From contig ONIL01000042.1 of the NCBI GenBank assembly GCA_900317835.1, forward strand, positions 1-41,084: DNA of 41,084 bases, given 5' to 3'. The position numbers were made by a program, and so were the translations under genes. Positions 33,325 through 41,066 of this stretch are shown piece after piece (positions within the stretch are counted from its first letter, which is position 1; the number at the start of each line of letters is the position of its first letter). A model generated the notes under the pieces. That model was not told where the DNA came from. It worked only from the letters and a program-made list of their open reading frames with translations, and did not search any database. Origin of the DNA: an uncultured Prevotellaceae bacterium. Lineage in GTDB: Bacteria; Bacteroidota; Bacteroidia; Bacteroidales; Muribaculaceae.

Positions 33325-33936
33325 ATGATGAGAACACAATCCCAATATGTCATCTCCCAACCGCTCAGATGCTGGTTGCTGTCGCTGGTCTTGCTGTCAG
33401 GCTGTTGCTTGGCCTCGTTGGCCCAAGACATGGTAACCGATTATCTCCATGTTGGAAAAACGCTCAAGTTTCAAGGCAAGAAGTTTGAGCTCAAGTGGTG
33501 TCAACATCCCATTGAGGCTTATTATCTTCAGGAATGGCTGCCCAAAGGGGAGACGTTTGACAATTATGAGCAGATGTTGACGGTCTCGCTAGCCTTCACT
33601 GAGGTATTAACAGTTCGTGATGCTGTTGAAGCCAAGGTCCAGGAACTTGAAGAGCGCAAAAAGTCAGACAAATGCTTCGTCTATGAGAACGACGGAGAGT
33701 ATGTCATTGATTTCTTGGTAAGCGACGGGTCGGACGGCAAGTTGAATTGTGTAGAGGTTGACATCCATCACTACAAACCGGTAACCGTCAATGGCAAGAA
33801 AGCAGTACAGCTCAATTTCTATTCGCGCAGGGCATACGGTGACGACATCATCCCCTTCTTGGAATCCCTCAAGGATAAAAAAGAAGACTGGATCACCGAA
33901 CTGACACAGATGAAAATCGTCTGTAAAATGAAATAG
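33325..33936 (+). CDS. Exported protein of unknown function
   Basis: This 203-residue protein has a signal peptide (LLSLVLLSGCCLASLAQ). The mature part mixes beta strands and one charged helix (AVEAKVQELEERKKSDKCFV). DIHHYKPVTVNGKKAVQLNF and FYSRRAYGDDIIPFLESL form a C-terminal beta unit. An alternative lipobox at SGCC could make it a lipoprotein. The family is not recognised. It lies 64 bp after the TPR protein gene and 36 bp before the next. Confidence 0.65.
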   Translation: MMRTQSQYVISQPLRCWLLSLVLLSGCCLASLAQDMVTDYLHVGKTLKFQGKKFELKWCQHPIEAYYLQEWLPKGETFDNYEQMLTVSLAFTEVLTVRDAVEAKVQELEERKKSDKCFVYENDGEYVIDFLVSDGSDGKLNCVEVDIHHYKPVTVNGKKAVQLNFYSRRAYGDDIIPFLESLKDKKEDWITELTQMKIVCKMK

Positions 33937-33972
33937 CATCACAATTATCAAAGAAGTAAACAACACTGCGAT

Positions 33973-35070
33973 ATGAAACAGCTTCTTCTATTTGCAACCC
34001 TTCTCATTGGTTCGCTTGCGGTTCAGGCGCAATCTGCCGTTGAATCCCATGATGTCACTGCGGCCGTTACCGACTCGGTGCGCATCGTGCCCAATTTCAA
34101 CGTGGGCGACTCCCGAACCTATCTTGTAAGTATCGTCAACCGTTTTGGCGAACAATATGAGGAGATTTCATCGGTTAAATATCATTTCACTGTTGAGTCG
34201 ATTGATAACGAACATATTGGGATGTATTTCATTGCCGATGAGATGAAATATGAGATGCCCCAAGAAATCCCTACGGTTGAGGCGAAAATGATACTTGATT
34301 TCTTTAGTAACAAAGGTTTCCGTTTCTCACTCAATCGTCATGACTTGACCGTGGACAGCATCAGCGCTTCAGAACTGAAGGAACCCTTCAAGGACTATTT
34401 GTCACAATTCTATTGGCAATTGGCAACCCAATTCACCGACTCAGACCAGGCAGAAATAGAAAAACACATAAAAGAAGTAATTACCGACGATTTCTTGAAT
34501 GAAAGAATGACTGAATTGTTGAAGTCGATGATCTCCACATTCACTGACCAGTACGGATACATATTGCCACTGGGTGACGGCCAATGGATTGAAGACGTGG
34601 TTGATGAAATGCCTATCGCAGAGCCAATAGAAACTGACAGCCTAGTCTTTGATGAATGTGCTCCAGACTTTTTGAGTTATGCTGATGGTGATGATGGCGA
34701 AGCCATAGTTGACGAACATGCCACGGATGATGCAAGCGTTGATGATTCTGATGTTGAGCCTGGAACTAATGACTCAGATGAAGATTTAAGTGCTTGGGAT
34801 TACCTCGACCGTGAAGAAGGACTACCCGATTTCAAGTTACAGAAAATCCACAAAACCACCACTACACGCCGTGATGACGGGAGCATCCAGTACACCGAAA
34901 CTGTTATCTGGGACATTCCCCGCGAAGGCGAGGATCCCATGTGGCAAGACTGGCAAGAACAGCAAAGTGCTACTTTTGATCCCAATGGCTGGCCCATTGA
35001 AATCGTCCGCCACAATTTCATGATGGAGTACGCTCAAAATATCCATTGGCAACTGATGAAAGAGAAATAA
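33973..35070 (+). CDS. Exported protein with acidic linker, unknown function
   Basis: This 365-residue protein has a signal peptide (MKQLLLFATLLIGSLAVQAQ). It has a beta-rich N-terminal domain (NVGDSRTYLVSIVNRFGEQY, VKYHFTVESIDNEHIGMYFI), a helical middle, a strongly acidic linker (~225-280, many Asp and Glu) and a C-terminal beta segment (IHKTTTTRRDDGSIQYTETV). The acidic stretch could bind calcium or act as a spacer. The next gene follows after 4 bp, which indicates co-translation. No family is recognised. Confidence 0.65.
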   Translation: MKQLLLFATLLIGSLAVQAQSAVESHDVTAAVTDSVRIVPNFNVGDSRTYLVSIVNRFGEQYEEISSVKYHFTVESIDNEHIGMYFIADEMKYEMPQEIPTVEAKMILDFFSNKGFRFSLNRHDLTVDSISASELKEPFKDYLSQFYWQLATQFTDSDQAEIEKHIKEVITDDFLNERMTELLKSMISTFTDQYGYILPLGDGQWIEDVVDEMPIAEPIETDSLVFDECAPDFLSYADGDDGEAIVDEHATDDASVDDSDVEPGTNDSDEDLSAWDYLDREEGLPDFKLQKIHKTTTTRRDDGSIQYTETVIWDIPREGEDPMWQDWQEQQSATFDPNGWPIEIVRHNFMMEYAQNIHWQLMKEK

Positions 35071-35074
35071 TGCT

Positions 35075-35971
35075 ATGAAACGATTGATTTTGTTTATCGC
35101 CCTGGCAGTGAGTGTAGCGGGCAGCATCACCGCTCAAAACAATTGGTATGAGCGCTATCGCGAGTGTATCAATGACAGCAGCCTTGAGTATTCGCGACAG
35201 GTCATTGAGCAATGGGAACAGGCCGAGCCTGAATCCCCCGATGTGTATGCCGCTTGGTTCAACTATTATTACAAGATGAGCCGGGATGAAGTCATGCAGA
35301 TGACGCCCATTCCTCCCGAGGATGGCAGGCAAGCTTTGGAATTTGAAGACAGCACGGGCGCACCAGTATATATGTATGAGGCGCAAGTGTTTGATGATTC
35401 ACTCATAGCTATCGCCAACGAGAAGATAGATAAAGCTATAAGCATCTATCCTGACAGGTTGGATTTGCCCTTCGGTAAACTCGCCACACTCTTCATGTTG
35501 GAGGATTACGATAGTGCAATGCCTGTGCTCCATCAAGTGATAGAGCGCTCCCACCTCAATGGCAACCAATGGTTGTGGACACTCAATACTCCAGTAGGTG
35601 AGGATGGCGAAACGATGTTCAAGTCGAGCATGCAAGACTATTTCAGCAGGCTATTTGACGCTGATCTTGACGGCGAGGCGATGCAACTTGTGGAATGGCT
35701 ATTGCAATACTATCCCGATGAAATCATGTTTCGCAGCGACAAGGCATCACTACTTGCCATAACAGGCAACAGTGATCAAGCTTTGCCCCTGTTCCTCTCC
35801 ATCCATAAGGACTACCCCGATGACAACATCGTGACCTCAAATATCGCCTATATCTATAAGACGATGGGAGATAAGAAGAATGCACTGAAGTACTATCGCC
35901 TATTGTCCGAATGCGGTGATGAAGAAATGGAAAAACTTGCCCGAGGAGCCATCAGTGAATTAACCGAATAA
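35075..35971 (+). CDS. Exported TPR-like protein
   Basis: This 298-residue protein has a signal peptide (MKRLILFIALAVSVAGSITA then Q). Helical repeats of TPR type follow (NEKIDKAISIYPDRLDLPFG, DYDSAMPVLHQVIERSHLNG, SLLAITGNSDQALPLFLSIH, IYKTMGDKKNALKYYRLLSE). It is probably a periplasmic scaffold, and shares the TPR pattern, but not clear full-length homology, with the protein at 31701. Its stop overlaps the ATG of the next gene (TAATG). Confidence 0.7.
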   Translation: MKRLILFIALAVSVAGSITAQNNWYERYRECINDSSLEYSRQVIEQWEQAEPESPDVYAAWFNYYYKMSRDEVMQMTPIPPEDGRQALEFEDSTGAPVYMYEAQVFDDSLIAIANEKIDKAISIYPDRLDLPFGKLATLFMLEDYDSAMPVLHQVIERSHLNGNQWLWTLNTPVGEDGETMFKSSMQDYFSRLFDADLDGEAMQLVEWLLQYYPDEIMFRSDKASLLAITGNSDQALPLFLSIHKDYPDDNIVTSNIAYIYKTMGDKKNALKYYRLLSECGDEEMEKLARGAISELTE

Positions 35972-36366
35972 TGACAAAGAACGAAAAAAGCATACTGCGA
36001 TTTGGGCTATATTTCATGGTGTTAGGCATCCTTTGTTCTTGCTTGATTCCGATTTATTTATCCAATCCATTTGAAGATAGTGGCTTGGATCTTGCGGTGC
36101 CTTTTTTCGTGATCCTGATTTGTGCGCCGAGGCTATTTTATGACAAGATCTGGGCAAGCCTATTGCTCATGACTTGTGCCATTTTGACAACATTATGGCT
36201 GTTGTATTTCACAGGTGTTGCTGTCTTACAGACTATTGCCAATTTAGATGTCTTCGACGGATTCATTTTCAGTTTCTTGATTATTGTCACAGTAATAGCG
36301 TTGTTAAGCTGTTACTTGTGCTACCGCCTCTTCAAGTTACTTTTTAAGACAAAACCATCATTATGA
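35971..36366 (+). CDS. Small membrane protein, paralogue of 38018
   Basis: This 131-residue protein has about four membrane segments (FMVLGILCSCLIPIYL, LAVPFFVILICA, WASLLLMTCAILTTLWLLYF, FIFSFLIIVTVIALLSCYLC) and ends in CYRLFKLLFKT. The protein at 38018 shares the same start and end (NCYLCYRLFKLLFKT), so they are duplicates ~2 kb apart. It overlaps the neighbours by TAATG (start) and ATGA (end), so it is translationally coupled on both sides. The function is unknown. Confidence 0.65.
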   Translation: MTKNEKSILRFGLYFMVLGILCSCLIPIYLSNPFEDSGLDLAVPFFVILICAPRLFYDKIWASLLLMTCAILTTLWLLYFTGVAVLQTIANLDVFDGFIFSFLIIVTVIALLSCYLCYRLFKLLFKTKPSL

Positions 36367-36611
36367 AGAAGTCAACAAAAAGAATATGTTTAATCATCTT
36401 GATTGCCGTTTTGGCTTTAATCGAGTGCTTGTTGTGCCATGGCATTGCCCTCGAGAGGAATTATCTAGTGGATCTCCCCGAGGATCACCCAGCTATAAAG
36501 GTGATTTACCGTGATTTGACGATTCTCGAGATTTTCATGTTCATCAATCTGGGCATTGCAGTAGTATCACTAATTCTACTTTGGAGAAAACCAAGGAAGA
36601 ATGTCGTTTAA
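36363..36611 (+). CDS. Small two-TM membrane protein
   Basis: This 82-residue protein has membrane segments at ~8-27 (ICLIILIAVLALIECLLCHG) and ~54-75 (ILEIFMFINLGIAVVSLILL) around a short polar loop, with a basic C-terminal end (WRKPRKNVV). Its ATG overlaps the stop of the preceding gene as ATGA. No family is recognised. Confidence 0.6.
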   Translation: MKKSTKRICLIILIAVLALIECLLCHGIALERNYLVDLPEDHPAIKVIYRDLTILEIFMFINLGIAVVSLILLWRKPRKNVV

Positions 36612-36709
36612 TCGACCAGCAAAACTCGGAATGCGAGGAACAATTAGAATGCTTAATCTATCTGAACTGATGAAGATAAATAATTGTTGAAGAATTAATT
36701 AAAAACAAT

Positions 36710-37780
36710 ATGGAACTGAGTATAGCTATAGCAATTATTGTGATGGTCGTTTTCGTTTACTTATACCAGAAAAAGAAACGAAAAGAGCAACAGATGGGTA
36801 ATGAATTGGAGAATCTTATCGATGCTGGCGACTTGCAAGGAGTGTGCCGCATATTGATGAAGCAACTGATCTTATGGGGTGCCGCTTTGCTGGTAATCAT
36901 TCTCGTCTTGGTTTTTTCCTTTTTCTATGAAGACAAGTTTCGTTATTCCTCACTTGTTGTATTGGTTCCCGTAGCTTGGCGTTTTATCTTGTTGGTAAGG
37001 CTTTACTATTTATCAAGGCATAATGCAAAAGTGTTGCAAATAATCGATGAAAACACAGCATTCAATGAGGAGCTAATTGCCGAAGCGGAGGCTCTGCTGA
37101 AGAATTACAATACCTGTCGCATCAGCGCTGATGCCACGCCGCAATCCATCATGCAGACATGGTTCGATGCTTATGAGAGAGGTAAATTAGAGGGATTCCA
37201 CCCTGTGCTGTTAGAAATTGATGAGAATCTTATTGATAGTCTTGAGGAGGTTATTAACGATGTCGATAGTTACGGCCAGCGACAAAATATGCTTCTCAAC
37301 GATTCTTTAATAGATGCAAAGGAATTCTTGCGGCTGGAATTAGAAGACCTGAAGGAAAGCTATGTATCTGATGGTGGTTTGGAAGAATGGGAAGAGAATG
37401 TTGTTGGACTTGATCTGCAATTTGAAGCGTTGCATGACTTCAACTTTAATTGTGAGAATATCTTGCTCGTTGAGGTTCCAGTCCAACAGCCATGGCAGAT
37501 ATTTGCCTATATTCCATTTGGTGGATGGAATGGTTGCCCCGAAGATGCAGAACACATGGCCGTTGCTAAATACTGGCATGAAAAGTATGATGCCGTAGTG
37601 GCTCACATATCGTCGGACACCTTAGAATACTATGTGCCACAACCGGTTTCTGTCGATACAATGTCACTTGCTGAAGAACAGATGGGCTATTGCCCGGACA
37701 TCCTTCAAAACGATATCAACTTGACAACACTCGCTAGAATGAACCAGGCATCCAATGTATGGAGTTTTTGGTGGGATTAA
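36710..37780 (+). CDS. Membrane-anchored DUF4253 protein
   Basis: This 356-residue protein has an N-terminal anchor (~3-20), two more membrane segments (~52-72 and ~80-104), a helical linker and a C-terminal DUF4253 domain at ~250-356. The family pattern is clear: IFAYIPFGGWNGCPEDAEHM, AVAKYWHEKYDAVVAHISSD, AEEQMGYCPDILQ and the end NVWSFWWD. DUF4253 proteins occur in many bacteria, have no settled role and are often found in polymorphic-toxin or immunity settings. The fusion to membrane segments is a notable variant. Confidence 0.75.
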   Translation: MELSIAIAIIVMVVFVYLYQKKKRKEQQMGNELENLIDAGDLQGVCRILMKQLILWGAALLVIILVLVFSFFYEDKFRYSSLVVLVPVAWRFILLVRLYYLSRHNAKVLQIIDENTAFNEELIAEAEALLKNYNTCRISADATPQSIMQTWFDAYERGKLEGFHPVLLEIDENLIDSLEEVINDVDSYGQRQNMLLNDSLIDAKEFLRLELEDLKESYVSDGGLEEWEENVVGLDLQFEALHDFNFNCENILLVEVPVQQPWQIFAYIPFGGWNGCPEDAEHMAVAKYWHEKYDAVVAHISSDTLEYYVPQPVSVDTMSLAEEQMGYCPDILQNDINLTTLARMNQASNVWSFWWD

Positions 37781-37825
37781 GTTTCTTCTTGCGTAAAAAG
37801 CGTCTTTGCAACATAAACAATAAGA

Positions 37826-38005
37826 ATGATGGAGACAATTAAAACACTTTTAAAATGTTGTTTGACATTTATTGTAATGTTAATCGGGGCATACTGTGCA
37901 ATATTTGCCTTTGATTCGTCTTCATGGATAACCATTCTGAGCATATTGGTACCTGTCATCTTGTGTGTAGGTGCAATACTATATCTCATTTGGAAAAAGA
38001 ACTGA
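37826..38005 (+). CDS. Very small two-TM membrane protein
   Basis: This 59-residue ORF starts at one of two adjacent ATGs (37826 or 37829). It has two membrane segments, CCLTFIVMLIGAYCAIFAF and ITILSILVPVILCVGAILYL, and ends WKKN. It resembles the short membrane proteins around it in layout. It is flanked by 45 bp on the left and 12 bp on the right and fits the operon. Confidence 0.5.
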   Translation: MMETIKTLLKCCLTFIVMLIGAYCAIFAFDSSSWITILSILVPVILCVGAILYLIWKKN

Positions 38006-38017
38006 CCTCTAAAGGCA

Positions 38018-38383
38018 ATGAACGCAGCGATAGAAAAGAGCATTCGTCGAATTGGGACTTATTTCCTGGTGTTAGGGGTGATAAGTGCCCTTTATGGCAT
38101 AGCATTTCACACGGGCATCGTCATACCGATATGTATTATTCTGATGTGTATTCCAAGGTTGATTTGTGATAAGAAGTGGGCTGTTGTTTCACTTATGATT
38201 TCTTCTATCTTGATGACAATAGCGCTATTTTATTTTTTAGACATCCCATTTCTGTTGTCTAAAGAATATACGATGGATGTGAAACTGGACGAAATAATTA
38301 TCGATGGCATTTTGATAGTCATAGCACTGCTGAACTGTTACCTGTGCTATCGCCTCTTCAAGTTACTTTTCAAGACTCAATAG
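38018..38383 (+). CDS. Small membrane protein, paralogue of 35971
   Basis: This 121-residue protein has about four membrane segments (YFLVLGVISALYGIAF, IVIPICIILMCIPRL, WAVVSLMISSILMTIALFYF, IIDGILIVIALLNCYLCY) and the same end CYRLFKLLFKT as the gene at 35971. Shared motifs are RxGxYFxVLGxxS near the start and PRLxxDKxWA in the middle. The stop directly abuts the ATG of the hydrolase gene. Confidence 0.65.
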   Translation: MNAAIEKSIRRIGTYFLVLGVISALYGIAFHTGIVIPICIILMCIPRLICDKKWAVVSLMISSILMTIALFYFLDIPFLLSKEYTMDVKLDEIIIDGILIVIALLNCYLCYRLFKLLFKTQ

Positions 38384-39244
38384 ATGGATATCATGTGGAA
38401 AATAGGGGAATGCTTGTTGCGCTGGGGAACACTGGCATATTGCTCCGTTTTTCCTGCCGTGTCTCGCTCCTATAACAGCAAAACATATCCGTGTCCCGTC
38501 GAGCAGAAATATCATGAAAACGGGCCATATCAAGTCACCGTTCATTCAATCGACGATATCCATGTGTTCGTTCCTGATACCATACACAACGCGCCGTTGC
38601 CGACAGTGGTCATGCTCAACGGTACGGGCTTGAAAGCTCTGCATTACCGCCCAGTGTTTGAACATTTGGCTTCATGGGGATTTGTTGTCATTGGCAATGA
38701 TGACAGCAATGCGTGGAATGGTCGATCTGCTTTAGTCTCGCTTGATAAAGCAATTTTTCAAAACTCGATAGTGAGCAGTCCTCTGTATCAACGCATTGAC
38801 CTAGACCGAATTGGTGTGGTCGGTCATTCCCAGGGTGCCATGGGCGCTATCAATGCAGCAACTGAAGATGACCGTTTCAAGGTGCTATATGCTGCAAGTT
38901 GCCCACAAAAAAGCCTTGCAAAGAAACTGGACTGGAGCTACTCCATGAAGACGATCTCTATCCCAACGATGCTGGTAGCTGGAACTGAGTGGATCGACCG
39001 CCACATTTCGCCACTTGACTCTTTACTCCACTTGGCCGAAGAACTCCCAGACACAACACCAATGTTGTTGGGCCGCCTGAAAGGTATTGAACATCGTTTT
39101 GTCCTTCACGATGGGGATGCTTATATGACCGCATGGCTTCGTCATTTCCTGGCAAATGACGCCGATGCTGCAGCTGCATTGGCTAGTGACAACCCAGAAA
39201 TTCTCAACAATCCTCGCTGGCAGAATGTAAACATTCATATATGA
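38384..39244 (+). CDS. Alpha/beta hydrolase
   Basis: This 286-residue protein has the alpha/beta-hydrolase layout: strand and oxyanion loop (PTVVMLNGTG, 73-82), nucleophile elbow GHSQG at 147-151 (Ser149), a probable Asp205 (AGTEWIDR) and His237 (GIEHRFV). The pattern VVGHSQGAMGAINAA and a preceding SWGFVVIGNDDSN resemble the cutinase/PET-hydrolase-like or chlorophyllase-like group. No clear signal peptide is seen, though an N-terminal hydrophobic stretch (LLRWGTLAYCSVFPAVS) may be one. The substrate is unknown. It overlaps the next gene by ATGA. Confidence 0.75.
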   Translation: MDIMWKIGECLLRWGTLAYCSVFPAVSRSYNSKTYPCPVEQKYHENGPYQVTVHSIDDIHVFVPDTIHNAPLPTVVMLNGTGLKALHYRPVFEHLASWGFVVIGNDDSNAWNGRSALVSLDKAIFQNSIVSSPLYQRIDLDRIGVVGHSQGAMGAINAATEDDRFKVLYAASCPQKSLAKKLDWSYSMKTISIPTMLVAGTEWIDRHISPLDSLLHLAEELPDTTPMLLGRLKGIEHRFVLHDGDAYMTAWLRHFLANDADAAAALASDNPEILNNPRWQNVNIHI

Positions 39245-39867
39245 ACAACAAGTTTAAAATAGTGGTGTTGGCGATAACGGCCTTAGTGGCGATTGTCACC
39301 TATATCAATCCCGTGTTTGCACGAGAGCAATTCCTGCAACAGGCTGGCACTGTTCTATTGGTCGCACTCATGCTATGCGATTTGCGTAAACGTTGGTTCA
39401 GTAACCTGGCATTTCTTGGCATTGCATTATTCTTGATGTTGCATTTGGTGGGCGCCAGGTACATCTATTCCTATGTGCCTTATCAAGAGTGGCTGCAATG
39501 CTTAGGCGATTGGGAATGCTTGCACACGTCTCGTAACCACTATGATCGTCTGGTTCACCTGCTGTTTGGTGTATTTCTATTTCCCGCATTAGTAGAATTC
39601 TCTCGTCTCCGAGTTACCTCGCGTCAAGTGATGGCAGTGCTAGTGGCATGGTTGTTGGTACAGGCCGGAAGTCTGATATACGAGCTATTTGAATGGGGAC
39701 TCACGCTGGTGCTTTCACCCGAGGATGCCGAAGGTTACAACGGACAGCAGGGTGACCTTTGGGATGCCCACAAAGACATGGCGCTTGCCATGTTAGGTTC
39801 AACCGTCGCCGCAGGTTATTACATCGTTCGCAGTAGCCTCAAGCGAGGCAAACTATTTGCAGAATGA
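39241..39867 (+). CDS. DUF2238 family membrane protein (YjdF-like)
   Basis: This 208-residue protein has six or so membrane segments and family motifs LHLVGARYIYSYVP, TSRNHYDRLVHLLFGVFLFP, LIYELFEWG and QQGDLWDAHKDMALAMLGS, which match DUF2238/YjdF proteins. The function is not settled. It is the last tightly coupled gene of the run, with an ATGA overlap to the hydrolase. Confidence 0.85.
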   Translation: MNNKFKIVVLAITALVAIVTYINPVFAREQFLQQAGTVLLVALMLCDLRKRWFSNLAFLGIALFLMLHLVGARYIYSYVPYQEWLQCLGDWECLHTSRNHYDRLVHLLFGVFLFPALVEFSRLRVTSRQVMAVLVAWLLVQAGSLIYELFEWGLTLVLSPEDAEGYNGQQGDLWDAHKDMALAMLGSTVAAGYYIVRSSLKRGKLFAE

Positions 39868-39908
39868 GGAAAACTATCTAACTTTGCCAACATAAACAGA
39901 GGAGCAGA

Positions 39909-40331
39909 ATGATTAAGTATATCTATTATCGCTTGTGTGACAAGCATCATGAAAAAGGGAAACGGAAGAATGTCAGTTCATGGTATGCTTCCCGATTTGC
40001 GGGTACAGTATATTTCATGATGCTTTGGCCATTCACATTGTTTTTCTCTATTCTCATGCTGAGCAGCAATGTATTCACCTTTTTTCTTGGTTTCATTCCT
40101 TTTATTGTATTGGAATTATACCTGAGCGATCGATTTGAGAAAAGGATGCAAACCTATAAACCGCCCAAACGATACAAAGCCTTGAATCACGTTTCTGTCT
40201 ATTGGCTCACTATACCGACTGCGTTAATCATCACAGCATATTTTTTTGCTGTTTTAGTATTATTGATGAAATATGTCATTGTGCCATATGATCTTGAAGG
40301 CTGGCTCTACAATCATCTGTTTCCTAGTTAA
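39909..40331 (+). CDS. Small membrane protein of unknown function
   Basis: This 140-residue protein has a basic N-terminal end (DKHHEKGKRKN), two neighbouring membrane segments (VYFMMLWPFTLFFSILML, VFTFFLGFIPFIVLELYL), a basic loop (FEKRMQTYKPPKRYK) and a third segment (ALIITAYFFAVLVLLMKYVI). No family is recognised. AGAGGAGCAG just before the ATG is a good ribosome-binding site. It is followed by the hairpin at 40394-40429. Confidence 0.6.
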   Translation: MIKYIYYRLCDKHHEKGKRKNVSSWYASRFAGTVYFMMLWPFTLFFSILMLSSNVFTFFLGFIPFIVLELYLSDRFEKRMQTYKPPKRYKALNHVSVYWLTIPTALIITAYFFAVLVLLMKYVIVPYDLEGWLYNHLFPS

Positions 40332-40384
40332 ACCTAAAGTAAGACACATTACTCTTAGAGTATATTCTACATTATTCAATGTTT

Positions 40385-40545
40385 TTTCAAGGTAAGGAGG
40401 GAAACGCCCGTGGTGGGCGATCCCTCCTTGTTTCGTCTTTGATTTTGCATCTCTACTTGTCGGGAGAGGAATTGATATGGGAAGCTGCCATGATGATTTT
40501 CTGATGTGACATTGTCCCCGCCGTCGCTGGTGTATAACTTTTTCC
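40385..40545 (-). ncRNA. Candidate minus-strand small RNA
   Basis: A well-formed minus-strand promoter (TTG at 40576-40578, 18 bp, TAACTTTG at 40550-40557) faces left into ~150 bp without a convincing gene. That stretch ends in a strong hairpin (AAGGAGGGA paired with TCCCTCCTT, inner stem CGCCC/GGGCG). The lack of a U run on this strand weakens the call; the hairpin may instead end plus-strand transcription from 40331. No known RNA family was recognised. Confidence 0.35.
40394..40429. terminator. Strong two-tier hairpin after the 140-residue membrane protein gene
   Basis: AAGGAGGGA (40394-40402) pairs with TCCCTCCTT (40421-40429). Between them CGCCC and GGGCG form an inner stem. On the plus strand it is followed by T-rich GTTTCGTCTTTGATTTT. 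Confidence 0.55.
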
Positions 40546-40549
40546 GGCG

Positions 40550-40557
40550 CAAAGTTA
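40550..40557 (-). promoter_or_regulatory. Minus-strand promoter -7 box
   Basis: Reading the minus strand, TAACTTTG fits TAnnTTTG, with TTG 18 bp upstream (40576-40578). No gene of quality lies downstream on that strand before the membrane protein gene. Confidence 0.45.
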
Positions 40558-40637
40558 GCGGGCATCGTGATACTGCAAGGCCACGCACAGTTGCCTCGAA
40601 ATAATCCACAAAATTTGACGCTTCACATAAAATTTGG

Positions 40638-40661
40638 CCAGTCCTGAAGGATGGATTTTTT
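40638..40661 (+). terminator. Terminator-like hairpin with T run
   Basis: CCAGTCC and GGATGG pair with one bulge around TGAA, followed by ATTTTTT. It lies inside the non-coding stretch with no plus-strand gene just upstream, so what it ends is unclear. Confidence 0.4.
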
Positions 40662-40876
40662 CGGTCAAGCCTTGCAGGCGTATCACTAACAGCCCTTACT
40701 TGAGTTGCACCGTAAAAAGGTTATACGCGACAACAGAGACAATGATTATTAACATCTAAAAATCAATTAATTATGACAGCTTCTTATAACATATCATTCC
40801 TGGGTTGGGTTCTCCCGAACAAGCTGAGAGCCAAAAAGGTAAAAAAGGTTACTGCTCATCCAGGTACAATAATTAC

Positions 40877-41032
40877 ATGGTCGAGGTAGTGGACTTCGAC
40901 AATGAGAGCCACACCTTCGAGGTGGATGCCCGCAGCGAGGCCGAGGCCAGCGAGCAGGCCGCAGACATGGCCATGGCCGCAGGTCTGCAGGTGAGTTACT
41001 GCAATGTTTACCTGTATGTAGATAGTTTTTAA
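40877..41032 (+). CDS. Small protein of unknown function; start uncertain, possible frameshift
   Basis: From the ATG at 40877 this is 51 residues: MVEVVDFDNESHTFEVDARS, EAEASEQAADMAMAAGLQVS, YCNVYLYVDSF. The strand-strand-helix-strand pattern looks real and compact. The frame is open upstream to ~40805 (TTG start, GSPEQAESQKGKKGYCSSRY), which would give 75 residues. The ATG at 40773 (MTASYNISFLGWVLPNKLRA) follows A+T-rich leader DNA and stops at 40887 in another frame. A one-base shift near 40865 would join the two into one ~87-residue protein. Confidence 0.45.
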   Translation: MVEVVDFDNESHTFEVDARSEAEASEQAADMAMAAGLQVSYCNVYLYVDSF

Positions 41033-41066
41033 TTCCTTATATATTCATTTTCAAAATTTTACGATT

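Larger units (their letters stand above)
40332..40772. other. 441-bp non-coding stretch with two hairpins and a minus-strand promoter
   Basis: Minus-strand frames open here have no protein-like character. The region holds a long hairpin (40394-40429), a minus-strand TAACTTTG box (40550-40557) and a terminator-like hairpin with a T run (40638-40661). Confidence 0.5.

Noticed and set aside
40260-40609. Two overlapping minus-strand frames of 101 and 77 codons
   Set aside because: The translations are basic, low-complexity and without family features, and they cross a strong hairpin. A non-coding transcript is a better reading.
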